Both the position numbers and the translations under genes were made by a program. From Clostridia bacterium (GTDB lineage Bacteria; Bacillota; Clostridia; Oscillospirales; Acutalibacteraceae), in assembly GCA_900768075.1 (NCBI GenBank), contig CAAGBN010000061.1, forward strand, positions 1-64,000: a stretch of DNA of 64,000 bases, given 5' to 3'. The notes beneath the pieces are model-generated. The model saw only the letters and a program-made list of their open reading frames with translations, had not been told where the DNA came from and did not search any database. Shown here one piece after another: positions 39,461-48,342 of this stretch; position 1 is the first letter of the stretch; the number at the start of each line of letters is the position of its first letter.

Positions 39461-41116
39461 TTATTCCTGACTTAATTTTGCAACAGCTTCAAAGGGTACT
39501 GTAACATCTTCACGAAGGCCGTCTTCATTTATAAAGCAGAAAACATAACCGTCTTTGCACATTGTGATTGCACTGTCATATATTCTGTCGCCGAGCTTCG
39601 AGGTGTCATCAGGCACATCCTCGGACTCTGCACTCTCATCAAGAAGAGACTCATAAGCATAACCACTGTAAATTCTGTAAAGAATCTCGGATAAGGTCAC
39701 ATAATCCTTACCTACAAGGCTATCCTTTGAAACATAAAGTCCTGTTTCAATGTCAAAGGTACTGCACTCAACTGTCTTTGTACCAAGCTTGATTTCGGCA
39801 TCCTCAGCATTTTCATACACAGGTACAGACTCTGTAATTTCATTTATAATGCAGAGATTCTTTTCGTCAAACAAGCTGACAGTAGCAGTATAATGAAGCT
39901 CAAGGGGAAGGCTCTGAGCCTTACCGCCTTTTTTGATAAACTTATTATAATCGCTCTGAGCCTGCTCAGACTGCTGACGGTAGTATGTCATAAGACTGCT
40001 GTAGAAATTATTAGCCTGTATTTCGCCCTGACTGTCACCGAAGAAATAGGGATATTTAAGCACATATTTCATATATACAGTGCCGTTTTTAGCCTTGCCT
40101 TCAAGAACAAGCTGACGCATTTCGTACTTGCCTGCAGTCTCATCTTCATTTTTTATCATAATTCCGAGAGAATCAAAAACAGGCTTGAGAGACATTGAGT
40201 GAATTTTCCACATATTGCCCTCATCTGTTGAAATTATGCTTGCAATAACATAGACTTCTTTATCTGAAAATCTGCAGGTGACATAGTATCTGCCGTCCTG
40301 AATTCGCTTGCTGTCAAGAATTGAAACCTCACCGCTTACAGCCTTAATCTCTGAATGGTCGTGAGCGAAATAATAATATCCGTCATAGTAATATGCCTTT
40401 TCGCTGTTGATGGCGTGGTTTGTCTCAAGATCGAAGTGTGCGAGTATACTGTCGATTTCACTGCTTGGAATCTTATAATAAGCATATTCCCCTGCTTCAT
40501 CTGTGAATCTTTCTGCAGGGTCAGGTGTCTCACTTATCTTTTCGGCAGTGTACCCGAAGGCAGTATAAAGACCTTCTTCACTGTCGGGTCTGATATATGA
40601 GAAAAGCTCCTCACCTGACATCTTTTCAGTGTCAAAGCCAACCTGAGCGAGTGAGCGTATCTTAAGAAGGTGCTTCTCAAGCTCATCCTTATCCTCCTGA
40701 GGGAGAATAAGCACAGCCACAGCCTTGACATCGCGCTCTTTAAAAATATCTGTTGTTGCACCGAGGACAGCCGTAAGCACCGTAATAACAGCCATAACAC
40801 AAGACAAAATCACAACTGTTGTCTTTGCCTTTTTTTCGCTCCTGAGCTGTTTTTTAGTTGCCGCAGACTTTTTCACTGCTTTCTTTTTCTTTACGGGGGC
40901 AGGAGCTTTTTCAGGCTCTTCTGCCTTTTCCTCGGGAATGCTTACCTTAAAGACTTCGCTTTTCTTTTCATCCTGCATTGTTTCTTCTGCAGTGCTTTCG
41001 CTGTCAGTTGTTTCAGCTATAGTTTCCTGAGCCTGCTGCTCCTGTGCAGCTTCAACTTCCTCTTCCTGAGGTGCAGCCTTTTCTTCTAATTCCATTGAAG
41101 ATTTTTCTTCTGTCAT
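39461..41116 (-). CDS. single-pass membrane protein with acidic cytosolic N-terminus, unknown function
   Basis: 551 residues from the ATG at 41116 (MTEEKSSMELEE), AAAGGA 9 nt upstream. Residues 1-90 are low-complexity Glu/Ala/Lys-rich, with a basic block KKKKAVKKSAATKKQLRSEK before a transmembrane helix VVILSCVMAVITVLTAVLGA (about 100-119). The remaining about 430 residues are outside the cell, beta-rich, with repeated Y-rich motifs (AYYYDGYYYFAHDHSE). I do not recognise the family. Directly downstream of the HAD gene with only 13 nt between, so it probably belongs to the translation/ribF transcript as its last gene. No catalytic motif seen. Confidence 0.7.
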   Translation of the reverse strand: MTEEKSSMELEEKAAPQEEEVEAAQEQQAQETIAETTDSESTAEETMQDEKKSEVFKVSIPEEKAEEPEKAPAPVKKKKAVKKSAATKKQLRSEKKAKTTVVILSCVMAVITVLTAVLGATTDIFKERDVKAVAVLILPQEDKDELEKHLLKIRSLAQVGFDTEKMSGEELFSYIRPDSEEGLYTAFGYTAEKISETPDPAERFTDEAGEYAYYKIPSSEIDSILAHFDLETNHAINSEKAYYYDGYYYFAHDHSEIKAVSGEVSILDSKRIQDGRYYVTCRFSDKEVYVIASIISTDEGNMWKIHSMSLKPVFDSLGIMIKNEDETAGKYEMRQLVLEGKAKNGTVYMKYVLKYPYFFGDSQGEIQANNFYSSLMTYYRQQSEQAQSDYNKFIKKGGKAQSLPLELHYTATVSLFDEKNLCIINEITESVPVYENAEDAEIKLGTKTVECSTFDIETGLYVSKDSLVGKDYVTLSEILYRIYSGYAYESLLDESAESEDVPDDTSKLGDRIYDSAITMCKDGYVFCFINEDGLREDVTVPFEAVAKLSQE

Positions 41117-41129
41117 ATTAATCATTCCT

Positions 41130-41807
41130 TTATATAATATCAAGGAGTTCTCTTATACTTTCAATTTCAGCAACGGTATTCTGTCCGAGACCCTTGCCCT
41201 TGAAGTCACCGTAGTTCATTCTTACAGCCTTCATATCTGCACCGAGGGCACCCTGAATATCATTAACGGGATGGTCACCTACATAAAGTGCCTGGCTGTT
41301 TTCGATACCTGCACGTCTGATAGCCTCATCGAAGATTCTTCTGTCGGGCTTATAGATGCCTATATCGCCTGAAACCACAACAACATCAAACATATCTCTG
41401 ATACCTGCTGTATCGAGCTTGATATTCTGAAGTGAGGATACGCCGTTTGTGATACAGCCTAAAACATAGCCTCTCTTTTTAATTTCCTTGAGTACATCAA
41501 CAGCACCGTCGAGCATAACGATATGCTTACCGAAATCATAGTTAAAGGAATCAAAAAGCTCCTGCATAGGAGGATGGTTTTCCCAACCCCAGAGCTCAAT
41601 CATTTCAGGGAAGTAAACCTCTCTGTCCTTATAACCGCCGTCAACGTGCTCTTCCATTTCATCGAGCTTTCTGAGTCTTTCCTCTTCGTCGATATCGGGG
41701 AAGTACTTATCTAAAAAGCTTTCGCAATAAAGTCTGTATGCACCTTTTCTGCTCTGAAGTGTATCGTCAAAATCAAAGAATATACCCTTTATATCTAACT
41801 TAGCCAT
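41130..41807 (-). CDS. HAD-superfamily hydrolase (YjjG/PGP-like)
   Basis: 225 residues. Motif I FFDFDDTLQ (10-18) with the nucleophile Asp12 and Asp14, motif II in CITNGVSSLQN (Thr about 117), and motif III/IV in KPDRRIFDEA and YVGDHPVNDIQGA (about 189-203) give an intact HAD phosphatase of the subfamily that includes nucleotidases such as YjjG. Substrate unknown. It overlaps ribF by 8 nt, so it is translated with it. Cytoplasmic. Confidence 0.9.
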   Translation of the reverse strand: MAKLDIKGIFFDFDDTLQSRKGAYRLYCESFLDKYFPDIDEEERLRKLDEMEEHVDGGYKDREVYFPEMIELWGWENHPPMQELFDSFNYDFGKHIVMLDGAVDVLKEIKKRGYVLGCITNGVSSLQNIKLDTAGIRDMFDVVVVSGDIGIYKPDRRIFDEAIRRAGIENSQALYVGDHPVNDIQGALGADMKAVRMNYGDFKGKGLGQNTVAEIESIRELLDII

Positions 41808-42720
41808 TTTGCTTTACCTCTTTATACACCTTTCTTGCATTTTCTATATCCTTTCCGATCGCCTCCTTAAGAGACTCAACATTCGGAAATTTCTTTTCTT
41901 CTCTTAAAAATTTTATGAGCTTAACCTGAACATTTTTGCCGTAAAGGTCACCTGAAAAATCAAGTATACAGGTTTCGCTTCTTGCGTCTTCACCGTCAAC
42001 TGTAGGCCTTGTTCCGACATTGGTGACACTGAGATAGCTTTTGCCGTCAAAATCAGTTTCAGAAACATATACGCCGTATTTAGGCACAACAAAATCTTCG
42101 GGAAAGCTTTGATTTATTGTGGGTATGCCCCAGGTTCTGCCAAGACCGTCGCCCCTGATAACAGGGAAATCATAGGAGAAGTATTCGCCAATCATAGCAT
42201 TTGCTTTTTCGATTTCACCCTCAGAAATAAGCTTTCTTATAGCCGTTGAGCTGACAATCTCGTCACCTGAAAAAACAGGTTCAAGAGAAAAGAATTCGAT
42301 ATTTCTTTCCGAGAGCTCCTTTCTCATTGTTTCCGAGTTACCCTTGCCACCCTTGCCGTAATGATAGTCAAAGCCGCAGGATACCGCCTTAGCACCCAGC
42401 TTTTCAACAAGAATCTTATCTATAAACTCAGTTGGGGAATAGTTCATAGCTTCACGGAAGTTGAAATCAAATATCTCAAAGCCCATTGCTGTGAGAATTT
42501 CTCTTTTATGCTCCTCGCTTGTAAGCATAGGAGGTATCTTGCCTGAAATCAGCTTTCTCGGGTGAATATCAAAAAGAGTCACCACGGGAATAAGATTTTT
42601 CTCCTTAGCCACTGAAAGAGCCTTATCAAGAACCTTTTTATGTCCTGTGTGAATACCGTCAAAATAACCAAGAGCAACAGCAGTGCCTTGATTTTTAGTT
42701 GTATCGTCAAGGCAGACCAT
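41800..42720 (-). CDS. ribF: bifunctional riboflavin kinase/FAD synthetase
   Basis: 306 residues. N-terminal FAD synthetase with GYFDGIHTGHKKVL (18-31, HxGH motif) and the later SSTAIRKLISEGEIEKA (about 161-177); C-terminal riboflavin kinase with RGDGLGRTWGIPTIN (about 189-203) and AKYGV/GVYVSE. Converts riboflavin to FMN and FAD. AAGGAGG stands before the ATG. It follows truB by 12 nt, as in many Bacillota, and is the end of the classical nusA-infB cluster. Confidence 0.97.
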   Translation of the reverse strand: MVCLDDTTKNQGTAVALGYFDGIHTGHKKVLDKALSVAKEKNLIPVVTLFDIHPRKLISGKIPPMLTSEEHKREILTAMGFEIFDFNFREAMNYSPTEFIDKILVEKLGAKAVSCGFDYHYGKGGKGNSETMRKELSERNIEFFSLEPVFSGDEIVSSTAIRKLISEGEIEKANAMIGEYFSYDFPVIRGDGLGRTWGIPTINQSFPEDFVVPKYGVYVSETDFDGKSYLSVTNVGTRPTVDGEDARSETCILDFSGDLYGKNVQVKLIKFLREEKKFPNVESLKEAIGKDIENARKVYKEVKQNG

Positions 42721-42732
42721 TCTGCACCCTCC

Positions 42733-43623
42733 TTATTTTACAAATACTCGTCTGACACTGAGCTCAGTCAGATTTTCATCAATTTCGCCAACACCGAGAT
42801 ACTCACCGTCGGGGTCGTAGACATTATAAAGCCCTGCTGTTTTTTTACCGCCGAAGCGACCACAGTCAAGGCTTCCACCATTGGAAAAGCGTTTTGCCTG
42901 AGGTGCTGTCACCCTGATTTTATCATAAACTATCAATGAGTCAACACTTTCGAGGGCTTTCTCAATATTTCCCTCTTCCTTAAGTCTTTCAAGTTCTTCA
43001 AAGGTGTAGCATCTGTCAATGCTTATGCCGTTGGCCTTGGTACGGCGAAGAGCTGTCATGGTTGCACCGCAGCCTAATTTTTCACCTATATCGCCTATAA
43101 GAGTGCGGATATAAGTACCGCTTGAGCATTCGCATTCTATTTCATACTCTGCTGTATCCTCACAGTATGAGACAAGCTCGAGAGAATAGACAGTCACCTT
43201 ACGGCTTTCTCTTTCTATTTCTATGCCTTGTCTTGCAAGGTCATAAAGACGTACACCGTCTTTTTTGATAGCCGAGTACATAGGAGGAATCTGCTCAATT
43301 TCGCCTCGGAAATCATTGAGTGCATTTTCCACATCTTCCTTGGTGGATGTTACATCATACTCCCCTGTCACCTTGCCAGTGATATCAAGAGTGTCGGTGG
43401 TTTTGCCAAGAATAAACTTAGCTCTGTATGCCTTATCATGGCTGGGAATAAGCTCAATAAATCTTGTGCTGTGACCTATAGCTATAGGCAATACACCTGT
43501 TGCCATAGGGTCGAGAGTGCCTGTATGACCGGCTTTTTTTATGCCGAATATTCTTCTGATTTTAGCCACAACCACAAAGGATGTTATTCCCTCGGGCTTG
43601 TCCACATATACAAAACCGTTCAT
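42733..43623 (-). CDS. truB: tRNA pseudouridine-55 synthase
   Basis: 296 residues from the ATG at 43623 (MNGFVYVDKPEG), AAGGAG 10 nt upstream; a longer frame to 43659 reads into the hairpin array and is not preferred. Catalytic motif HTGTLDPMATGVLPI with Asp38, YRAKFILGKTTDT and CSSGTYIRTLIGDIGE (about 164-179) match TruB, which makes pseudouridine 55 in the T-loop of tRNAs. The upstream gap to nrnA (267 nt) is filled by the hairpin array and repeat B, an unusual interruption. Confidence 0.97.
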   Translation of the reverse strand: MNGFVYVDKPEGITSFVVVAKIRRIFGIKKAGHTGTLDPMATGVLPIAIGHSTRFIELIPSHDKAYRAKFILGKTTDTLDITGKVTGEYDVTSTKEDVENALNDFRGEIEQIPPMYSAIKKDGVRLYDLARQGIEIERESRKVTVYSLELVSYCEDTAEYEIECECSSGTYIRTLIGDIGEKLGCGATMTALRRTKANGISIDRCYTFEELERLKEEGNIEKALESVDSLIVYDKIRVTAPQAKRFSNGGSLDCGRFGGKKTAGLYNVYDPDGEYLGVGEIDENLTELSVRRVFVK

Positions 43624-43643
43624 TGTAAGCTTTCTCCTTTCAT

Positions 43644-43772
43644 TTTTGCCGTCAGGCAAAAATCATGTTGTCGAAGACAATGCATCATATCGCTCTGTGG
43701 CGATACATCATATTATCGAAGATAATGCATCATGTTGCCGTAAGGCAACACATCATATCTGCGAAGCAGATA
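43644..43772. repeat. tandem array of short hairpins separated by CATCAT
   Basis: After a first stem TTTTGCC/GGCAAAA, five hairpins follow about every 22 nt: GTTGTC-GAA-GACAAT (43667-43681), TATCGC/GCGATA (43688-43705), ATTATC-GAA-GATAAT (43712-43726), GTTGCC-GTAA-GGCAAC (43734-43749), TATCTGC-GAA-GCAGATA (43756-43772). Each is joined by CATCAT. Stems differ but keep complementarity. Confidence 0.85.
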
Positions 43773-43782
43773 CATTATCGCT

Positions 43783-43885
43783 CGCCGCGGGGCATTACTT
43801 TTTCCTGCCGCGGAAAAAGTAAGAACCTTTCGTGCTTTGCACTCAAGAACCTTGTTACTCGCATAATAATCAAAAACGCGTTATT
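43783..43885 (-). repeat. stop-codon-adjacent repeat B, copy 3 (with insertion)
   Basis: On the minus strand, 5 nt after the nrnA stop, ACGCGTTTTTGATTA appears, then an extra segment of about 55 nt with its own GTGC..GCAC stem, then TTACTTTTTCC/GGAAAAAGTAA and TGCCCCGCGGCGAG. The extra piece is not in the other copies. Confidence 0.75.
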
Positions 43886-43890
43886 ATTCC

Positions 43891-44841
43891 TTATATAATC
43901 TCTTCAATTATATACTTCTTAATTATCTCTTTCGCCTCATCTATATTGCCCTTAAGCTCACAGCCTGCAGCTCTTACATGTCCGCCACCGCCAAAATGAG
44001 CACAAATAGCCGAAGCATCATAGTTTTCACCTGTGCGCACAGATATACCTGTCTTGCCGTCGCTTTCCTCTTTGACAGTGATGCCGATTTCGACACCCTC
44101 AATCTGCCTTGTAAGAGGCTTGATAGCATCAAGTGAAGCCTTGTCAACACCACACTCTGAAAGCATAGCCTTGGTAACAGCAATAAGTGCAACCTTGCCC
44201 TCACCGAAAACCTCAAGTGAATCAAGACACATTTTCTCGAGCATAAAGTCGCCCATAGTCTTTGTCTCAAACATTCTGACATTTATTCGGCTGTGGTCTG
44301 CACCTGCTTCAATAAGCTCTGCGGCAATTCTGTGGGTACGTGGGGTCACATTGGAATATCTGAAGCAGCCCGTATCCGTACTCATACCTGTGTAAATACA
44401 GTCAGCGATTTCCTTGGTTACGGGAGTACCCATAGCCTTGATGAGAAGATAAATTATCTCACAGCAGGAAGCGCTGTCACTTTCGCAGTATGTCTTTTCA
44501 GCGAAATAATTTGAGGTTTCGTGGTGGTCAACAGCAAGGTCAACCCTGTCGCCGTATTCTGAAAGCAAGGTATCGCCCAAAAGCTTTCTTCCTGCAACAT
44601 CGACACTGACCACAAATTCCTCGGTGAAATCATCCTCACCTATGCCCTCATATAAATATGAAAACTTTTTAGGTATACCGTCGGCATTTATGAGCCTTGC
44701 TCTTTTGCCCATATCCTTAAGGGCACGAAGAAGAGCAAAGCCACTGCCCAGAGTGTCGCCGTCGGGGTTTCTGTGAGTGAGAATAAGAATATTATCCTTT
44801 TCCTTAAGAAGCCCTGCGGCGCCGTTTAAATCAATCTTCAT
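43891..44841 (-). CDS. nrnA: DHH-family bifunctional oligoribonuclease/PAP phosphatase NrnA
   Basis: 316 residues from the ATG at 44841 (MKIDLNGAAGLL); the longer frame to 44919 lies inside rbfA and is rejected. Motifs THRNPDGDTLGS (DHH motif I, about 24-35), the VDHHETSNYF block (about 102-111), and the C-terminal DHHA1 nucleotide-binding FGGGGHVRAAG (about 280-290) identify NrnA, which degrades short RNAs and 3'-phosphoadenosine-5'-phosphate. It overlaps the rbfA stop by 11 nt, as usual for the cluster. Confidence 0.95.
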   Translation of the reverse strand: MKIDLNGAAGLLKEKDNILILTHRNPDGDTLGSGFALLRALKDMGKRARLINADGIPKKFSYLYEGIGEDDFTEEFVVSVDVAGRKLLGDTLLSEYGDRVDLAVDHHETSNYFAEKTYCESDSASCCEIIYLLIKAMGTPVTKEIADCIYTGMSTDTGCFRYSNVTPRTHRIAAELIEAGADHSRINVRMFETKTMGDFMLEKMCLDSLEVFGEGKVALIAVTKAMLSECGVDKASLDAIKPLTRQIEGVEIGITVKEESDGKTGISVRTGENYDASAICAHFGGGGHVRAAGCELKGNIDEAKEIIKKYIIEEII

Positions 44842-45196
44842 TGTCCTCACCTCTGTGCTGAGATTCCTCCAGGACTTTAAACATATTAAAGCCCTGTTCA
44901 ATAGAATCGTCTGCAACAAATTTAAGCTCGGGAGTTTTTCTTAAGTGGAGTCTGCCACCAACCTCACGTCTGATGTAGCCTGTGGCTGCGGTGAGACCCT
45001 TTACAGCCTCCTTAGCTGAGTCGATGCCCTTGATGTCACTTACATATACCTTGGCATATGAAGCGTCGGAGCTGACCTCAACACGGACAACTGTAAGCAT
45101 TTTGCCCATTACACGGGGATCCTTAAGCTCCCTGATAATGGCTGTAATTTCTCTTTTTATATCTTCCGATACACGGTTTATTCTGAAACCTGCCAT
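44831..45196 (-). CDS. rbfA: 30S ribosome-binding factor A
   Basis: 121 residues, standard size. KREITAIIRELKDPRVMGKM (about 14-33), VEVSSDASYAKVYVSDI (KH-like core) and IRREVGGRLHLRKTPELKFV (about 74-93) are typical RbfA, which assists maturation of the 16S rRNA 5' end and cold adaptation. 18 nt after infB; ribosome site AAAGGA. Confidence 0.97.
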   Translation of the reverse strand: MAGFRINRVSEDIKREITAIIRELKDPRVMGKMLTVVRVEVSSDASYAKVYVSDIKGIDSAKEAVKGLTAATGYIRREVGGRLHLRKTPELKFVADDSIEQGFNMFKVLEESQHRGEDNED

Positions 45197-45214
45197 AGGA
45201 TTATTCCTTTCAGA

Positions 45215-47701
45215 TTAGTCACGGTATTCTTCGATCATAAAGCACTCGAAGATATCGCCTTCCTTGATATCGTTGAACTTCTCAAGACCGATACCGCATT
45301 CGAAGCCTGTCTGTACTTCCTTAACGTCATCCTTGAAACGGCGAAGTGAAGAAATTGCGTCTTCTGTGATAACGATACCGTCACGAACTACACGGATAAG
45401 AGCATTTCTTGTAACCTTACCCTCAAGAACGTATGAGCCTGCAATCTTACCTGCTGATGAAAGGTTCATAACTGTACGAACCTCACTTCTGCCGAGAGCA
45501 ACCTCTCTCTGCTTGGGAGCTAGCATACCCTTCATAGCTGCCTCTACTTCTTCGATACAGTCGTAGATAACTCTGTACATTCTCATTTCAACACCGTCAC
45601 GCTCTGCAAGTGACTGAGCATTTGTGTCGGGACGAACGTTGAAGCCGACGATAATAGCATTTGAAATACCTGCAAGCTGAACGTCGCTTTCGTTGATAGC
45701 ACCAACACCTCCGTGGATAACACGAACACGAACTTCTTCGTTGGTGAGCTTTTCAAGGTTCTGCTTAAGAGCTTCAACTGAGCCCTGTACGTCAGCCTTA
45801 ACAATGATAGCAAGCTCTTTCATATTGCCGTCCTGAAGTGATGAGAAGAGGTTGTCAAGTGTAACCTTCTGCTGTGCACCCCATTCAGCCTGCTTTGCTT
45901 CGTGGATCTTTCTTTCAACAAGCTCACGTGCAAGCTTTTCATCTGAAGCAACGTCGAAGGTGTCACCTGCACCGGGAGTAGTGCTGAGACCTGTAACCTC
46001 AACGGGAACTGAGGGGCCTGCTTCCTTGATACGTGTGCCTCTTTCTGTCTGCATAACTCTTACTCTACCTACGCTCTGACCTGCAACAACGATATCACCT
46101 ACACGGAGAGTACCGTTCTGTACAAGAAGTGTAGCAACGGGGCCACGGCCCTTGTCGAGTCTTGCTTCGATAACAACACCCTTAGCTGATCTGTTGGGGT
46201 TAGCCTTAAGCTCTGCCATTTCAGCAACAAGGAGAATTGATTCAAGAAGGTTGTCGATACCCATATGTGTCTTTGCTGATACGGGTACACAGATAGCGTC
46301 ACCGCCCCACTCTTCAGGTACAAGACCGTATTCTGTAAGCTGCTGCTTAACTCTGTCGGGGTTAGCGCCTTCCTTATCCATTTTGTTGATAGCAACAATG
46401 ATCTGAACATTAGCTGCCTTTGCGTGGTTGATAGCTTCGATAGTCTGGGGCATGATACCGTCATCAGCTGCTACTACAAGAACAGCGATATCAGTAGCCA
46501 TAGCACCTCTTGCTCTCATTGATGTGAAAGCTGCGTGACCGGGAGTATCAAGGAAAGTGAGCATCTGACCGTCAAGGTCTACTCTGTAAGCACCGATGTG
46601 CTGTGTGATACCGCCTGCTTCTGTTGCAGCAACACCTGCATTACGGATAGCATCGAGGATTGATGTCTTACCGTGGTCAACGTGACCCATTACAACAACA
46701 ACGGGATCTCTGGGAAGAAGATCTTCTGCTGAGTCTTCGTGGTCGTCGATGATTCTTTCTTCGATTGAAACTTCAACTTCCTTTTCTACCTTTGCACCAA
46801 GCTCGGTTGCAACGATTTCAGCTGTGTCGAAGTCGATTGTCTGGTTAACTGTTGCCATAACGCCCATCTTGAACATTTCCTTGATAACCTCAGCAGCTGT
46901 TCTTCTGAGAAGTGCTGCAAGGTCGGCAACTGTGATTTCGTCGGGGATTTTAACTGTGAGAGTTTTCTTAGCTCTTTCAGCTGCAATTCTCTTGAGTCTT
47001 TCTGCTTCAGTTTCTCTCTTGTTTGAGCGAGTGCCCTGCTTTTTGTACTGCTGGCTCTTCTGCTTGAGCTTCTGCTTGCTTGAAGACATATCGCTGTCTT
47101 TTCTGCCGCCCTGTGAAGCAAGGTCATCGTACTTTTCGTTGTACTTTTCAAGGTCAACGTTGCTGCTTCTTGTGTCAACATATCTCTTTTCGCCCTTTGT
47201 TCTTGACTGAACGAGCTTTTCCTGCTTGGGAGCATTATCCTTAGCAGGTGCATTGTTCTGAGGAGCCTTCTGCTGGGGCTTATTCTGATTATTGTTCTTC
47301 TGAGGCTGATTGTTCTGCTGAGGCTTTCTGTCATCCTTCTTAGCCTCAGGCTTCTTGTCACCCTTGAATTCCTTTTTAGCTTCTGCCTTTGCAGGCTTCT
47401 TGTCAGCCTTAGCTTCAGCTTTTGCGGGAGCCATTTCTTCCTTGGGCTCTGCCTTTACTTCTTCCTTCTTAGCAGTTTCTTCTGCCTTTTTCTTTTCGCC
47501 TGCTGCGAAATAAGCATCGAAAGAAGCAACACTGTTTTCCTGTGTTACTGTTTCAAATATAAGATCAAGTTCTCTGTCCTCAAGAGCTGCCATATGTGTT
47601 CTTTCAGCAGGCATATGAGTGTCAAGAATTGAAAGAATCTTCTTGCTGTTAAGTCCGAAATCCTTAGCGACTTCGTGTACTCTGTATTTATCTCTTGGCA
47701 T
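45215..47701 (-). CDS. infB: translation initiation factor IF-2
   Basis: 828 residues. A short IF2_N-like helix at 3-50, then a long low-complexity Lys/Glu/Ala/Gln/Asn region (about 75-235), a second IF2_N (about 250-305), and the GTPase core: GHVDHGKTSILDAI (about 336), DTPGHAAFT (G3, about 383) and NKMD (G4, about 437), followed by the C-terminal initiator-tRNA-binding domains with VIHGGVGAINESDVQL. Loads initiator tRNA on the 30S subunit. The linker is longer than in Bacillus IF-2, common in clostridia. AAAGGA site before the ATG. Confidence 0.98.
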   Translation of the reverse strand: MPRDKYRVHEVAKDFGLNSKKILSILDTHMPAERTHMAALEDRELDLIFETVTQENSVASFDAYFAAGEKKKAEETAKKEEVKAEPKEEMAPAKAEAKADKKPAKAEAKKEFKGDKKPEAKKDDRKPQQNNQPQKNNNQNKPQQKAPQNNAPAKDNAPKQEKLVQSRTKGEKRYVDTRSSNVDLEKYNEKYDDLASQGGRKDSDMSSSKQKLKQKSQQYKKQGTRSNKRETEAERLKRIAAERAKKTLTVKIPDEITVADLAALLRRTAAEVIKEMFKMGVMATVNQTIDFDTAEIVATELGAKVEKEVEVSIEERIIDDHEDSAEDLLPRDPVVVVMGHVDHGKTSILDAIRNAGVAATEAGGITQHIGAYRVDLDGQMLTFLDTPGHAAFTSMRARGAMATDIAVLVVAADDGIMPQTIEAINHAKAANVQIIVAINKMDKEGANPDRVKQQLTEYGLVPEEWGGDAICVPVSAKTHMGIDNLLESILLVAEMAELKANPNRSAKGVVIEARLDKGRGPVATLLVQNGTLRVGDIVVAGQSVGRVRVMQTERGTRIKEAGPSVPVEVTGLSTTPGAGDTFDVASDEKLARELVERKIHEAKQAEWGAQQKVTLDNLFSSLQDGNMKELAIIVKADVQGSVEALKQNLEKLTNEEVRVRVIHGGVGAINESDVQLAGISNAIIVGFNVRPDTNAQSLAERDGVEMRMYRVIYDCIEEVEAAMKGMLAPKQREVALGRSEVRTVMNLSSAGKIAGSYVLEGKVTRNALIRVVRDGIVITEDAISSLRRFKDDVKEVQTGFECGIGLEKFNDIKEGDIFECFMIEEYRD

Positions 47702-47719
47702 AGTATCATCCTTTCCTAA

Positions 47720-48025
47720 TCAAATGTACTTTTCCTGTAATGCTTTTGCGAAGCCTTCATCGTCAATGCTTACTACTGCGGCCTTTGAGCCTACAGCCGA
47801 TGACAATGTCAATATATCGTAATTTGTTATCAATACAGGGATATTTTTATTTTCGTAAGTGCAGGCATGGCTGATTTCTTTTTTCAGTCTGTCGGATGCA
47901 TCCTTGGACAGTATACAAAGCTTTGCCTTGTTTCTTATGACACTGCCTATAACTGCATCGTGGCCGAGGCTTACTCTGCCGCTTCTTCTTGCCATACCCA
48001 AGAGGCTGAGGAATTTATCATTCAT
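47720..48025 (-). CDS. ylxQ: L7Ae-family K-turn-binding ribosomal protein (YlxQ)
   Basis: 101 residues. FLSLLGMARRSGRVSLGHDA (about 4-23), SKDASDRLKKEI (about 38-49) and VLITNYDILTLSSAVG (about 59-74) match the YlxQ/L7Ae fold, which binds K-turn RNA. The ATG overlaps the ylxR stop. Position between ylxR and infB is the classical Bacillota order. Confidence 0.92.
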   Translation of the reverse strand: MNDKFLSLLGMARRSGRVSLGHDAVIGSVIRNKAKLCILSKDASDRLKKEISHACTYENKNIPVLITNYDILTLSSAVGSKAAVVSIDDEGFAKALQEKYI

Positions 48026-48314
48026 TTTCGCTTATCTCCTGCCTCATTTTTTCAAGTATCTCCTCGGGTATTTCACAAGAGAGAGCCTTGTTAAAGCGTC
48101 TGGCTTTTCTTGCTGTGTTGTAACAGCTTTCTTTTTTACAGATATATGCGCCTCTGCCTGCTTTTTTGCCTGTAAGGTCAAGGTTGATTTCGAAGCCTGT
48201 TTCGTTGCCGTCTTCATCCTTGAGCTTTGTCTTAACTACTCTTACAAGCTCTTTCTGAGGAAACATCTCACCGCAACCGAGACATTTTCTCAAGGGTTGT
48301 TTCTTCGGTACCAA
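48018..48314 (-). CDS. ylxR: YlxR/RnpM family RNA-binding protein
   Basis: 98 residues from a TTG at 48314, which has AGAGGG 7 nt upstream; a GTG at 48332 is possible but lacks such a site. RKCLGCGEMFPQKELVRVV, ending with GRGAYICKKESCY and ALSCEIPEE, is the usual YlxR pattern; the family was recently linked to RNase P modulation. The stop overlaps the ylxQ start (ATGAATGA). Confidence 0.9.
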   Translation of the reverse strand: MVPKKQPLRKCLGCGEMFPQKELVRVVKTKLKDEDGNETGFEINLDLTGKKAGRGAYICKKESCYNTARKARRFNKALSCEIPEEILEKMRQEISENE

Positions 48315-48342
48315 TGTAATCCCTCTTTTCACTAATTATTTA

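Noticed and set aside
40670..41089. Plus-strand Cys/Phe-rich 139-aa frame
   Set aside because: Antisense of the Glu/Lys-rich N-terminus of the 39461-41116 gene.
43228..43725. Plus-strand 165-aa frame opposite truB
   Set aside because: Shadow of truB running into the hairpin array.
43644..43772. Possible CRISPR array
   Set aside because: No constant direct repeat with variable spacers; the constant part is only CATCAT, and the variable parts are palindromes. No cas genes in the window.
46749..47210. Plus-strand 153-aa frame inside infB
   Set aside because: Antisense of the low-complexity infB linker; Ser/Leu-rich shadow with no ribosome site.
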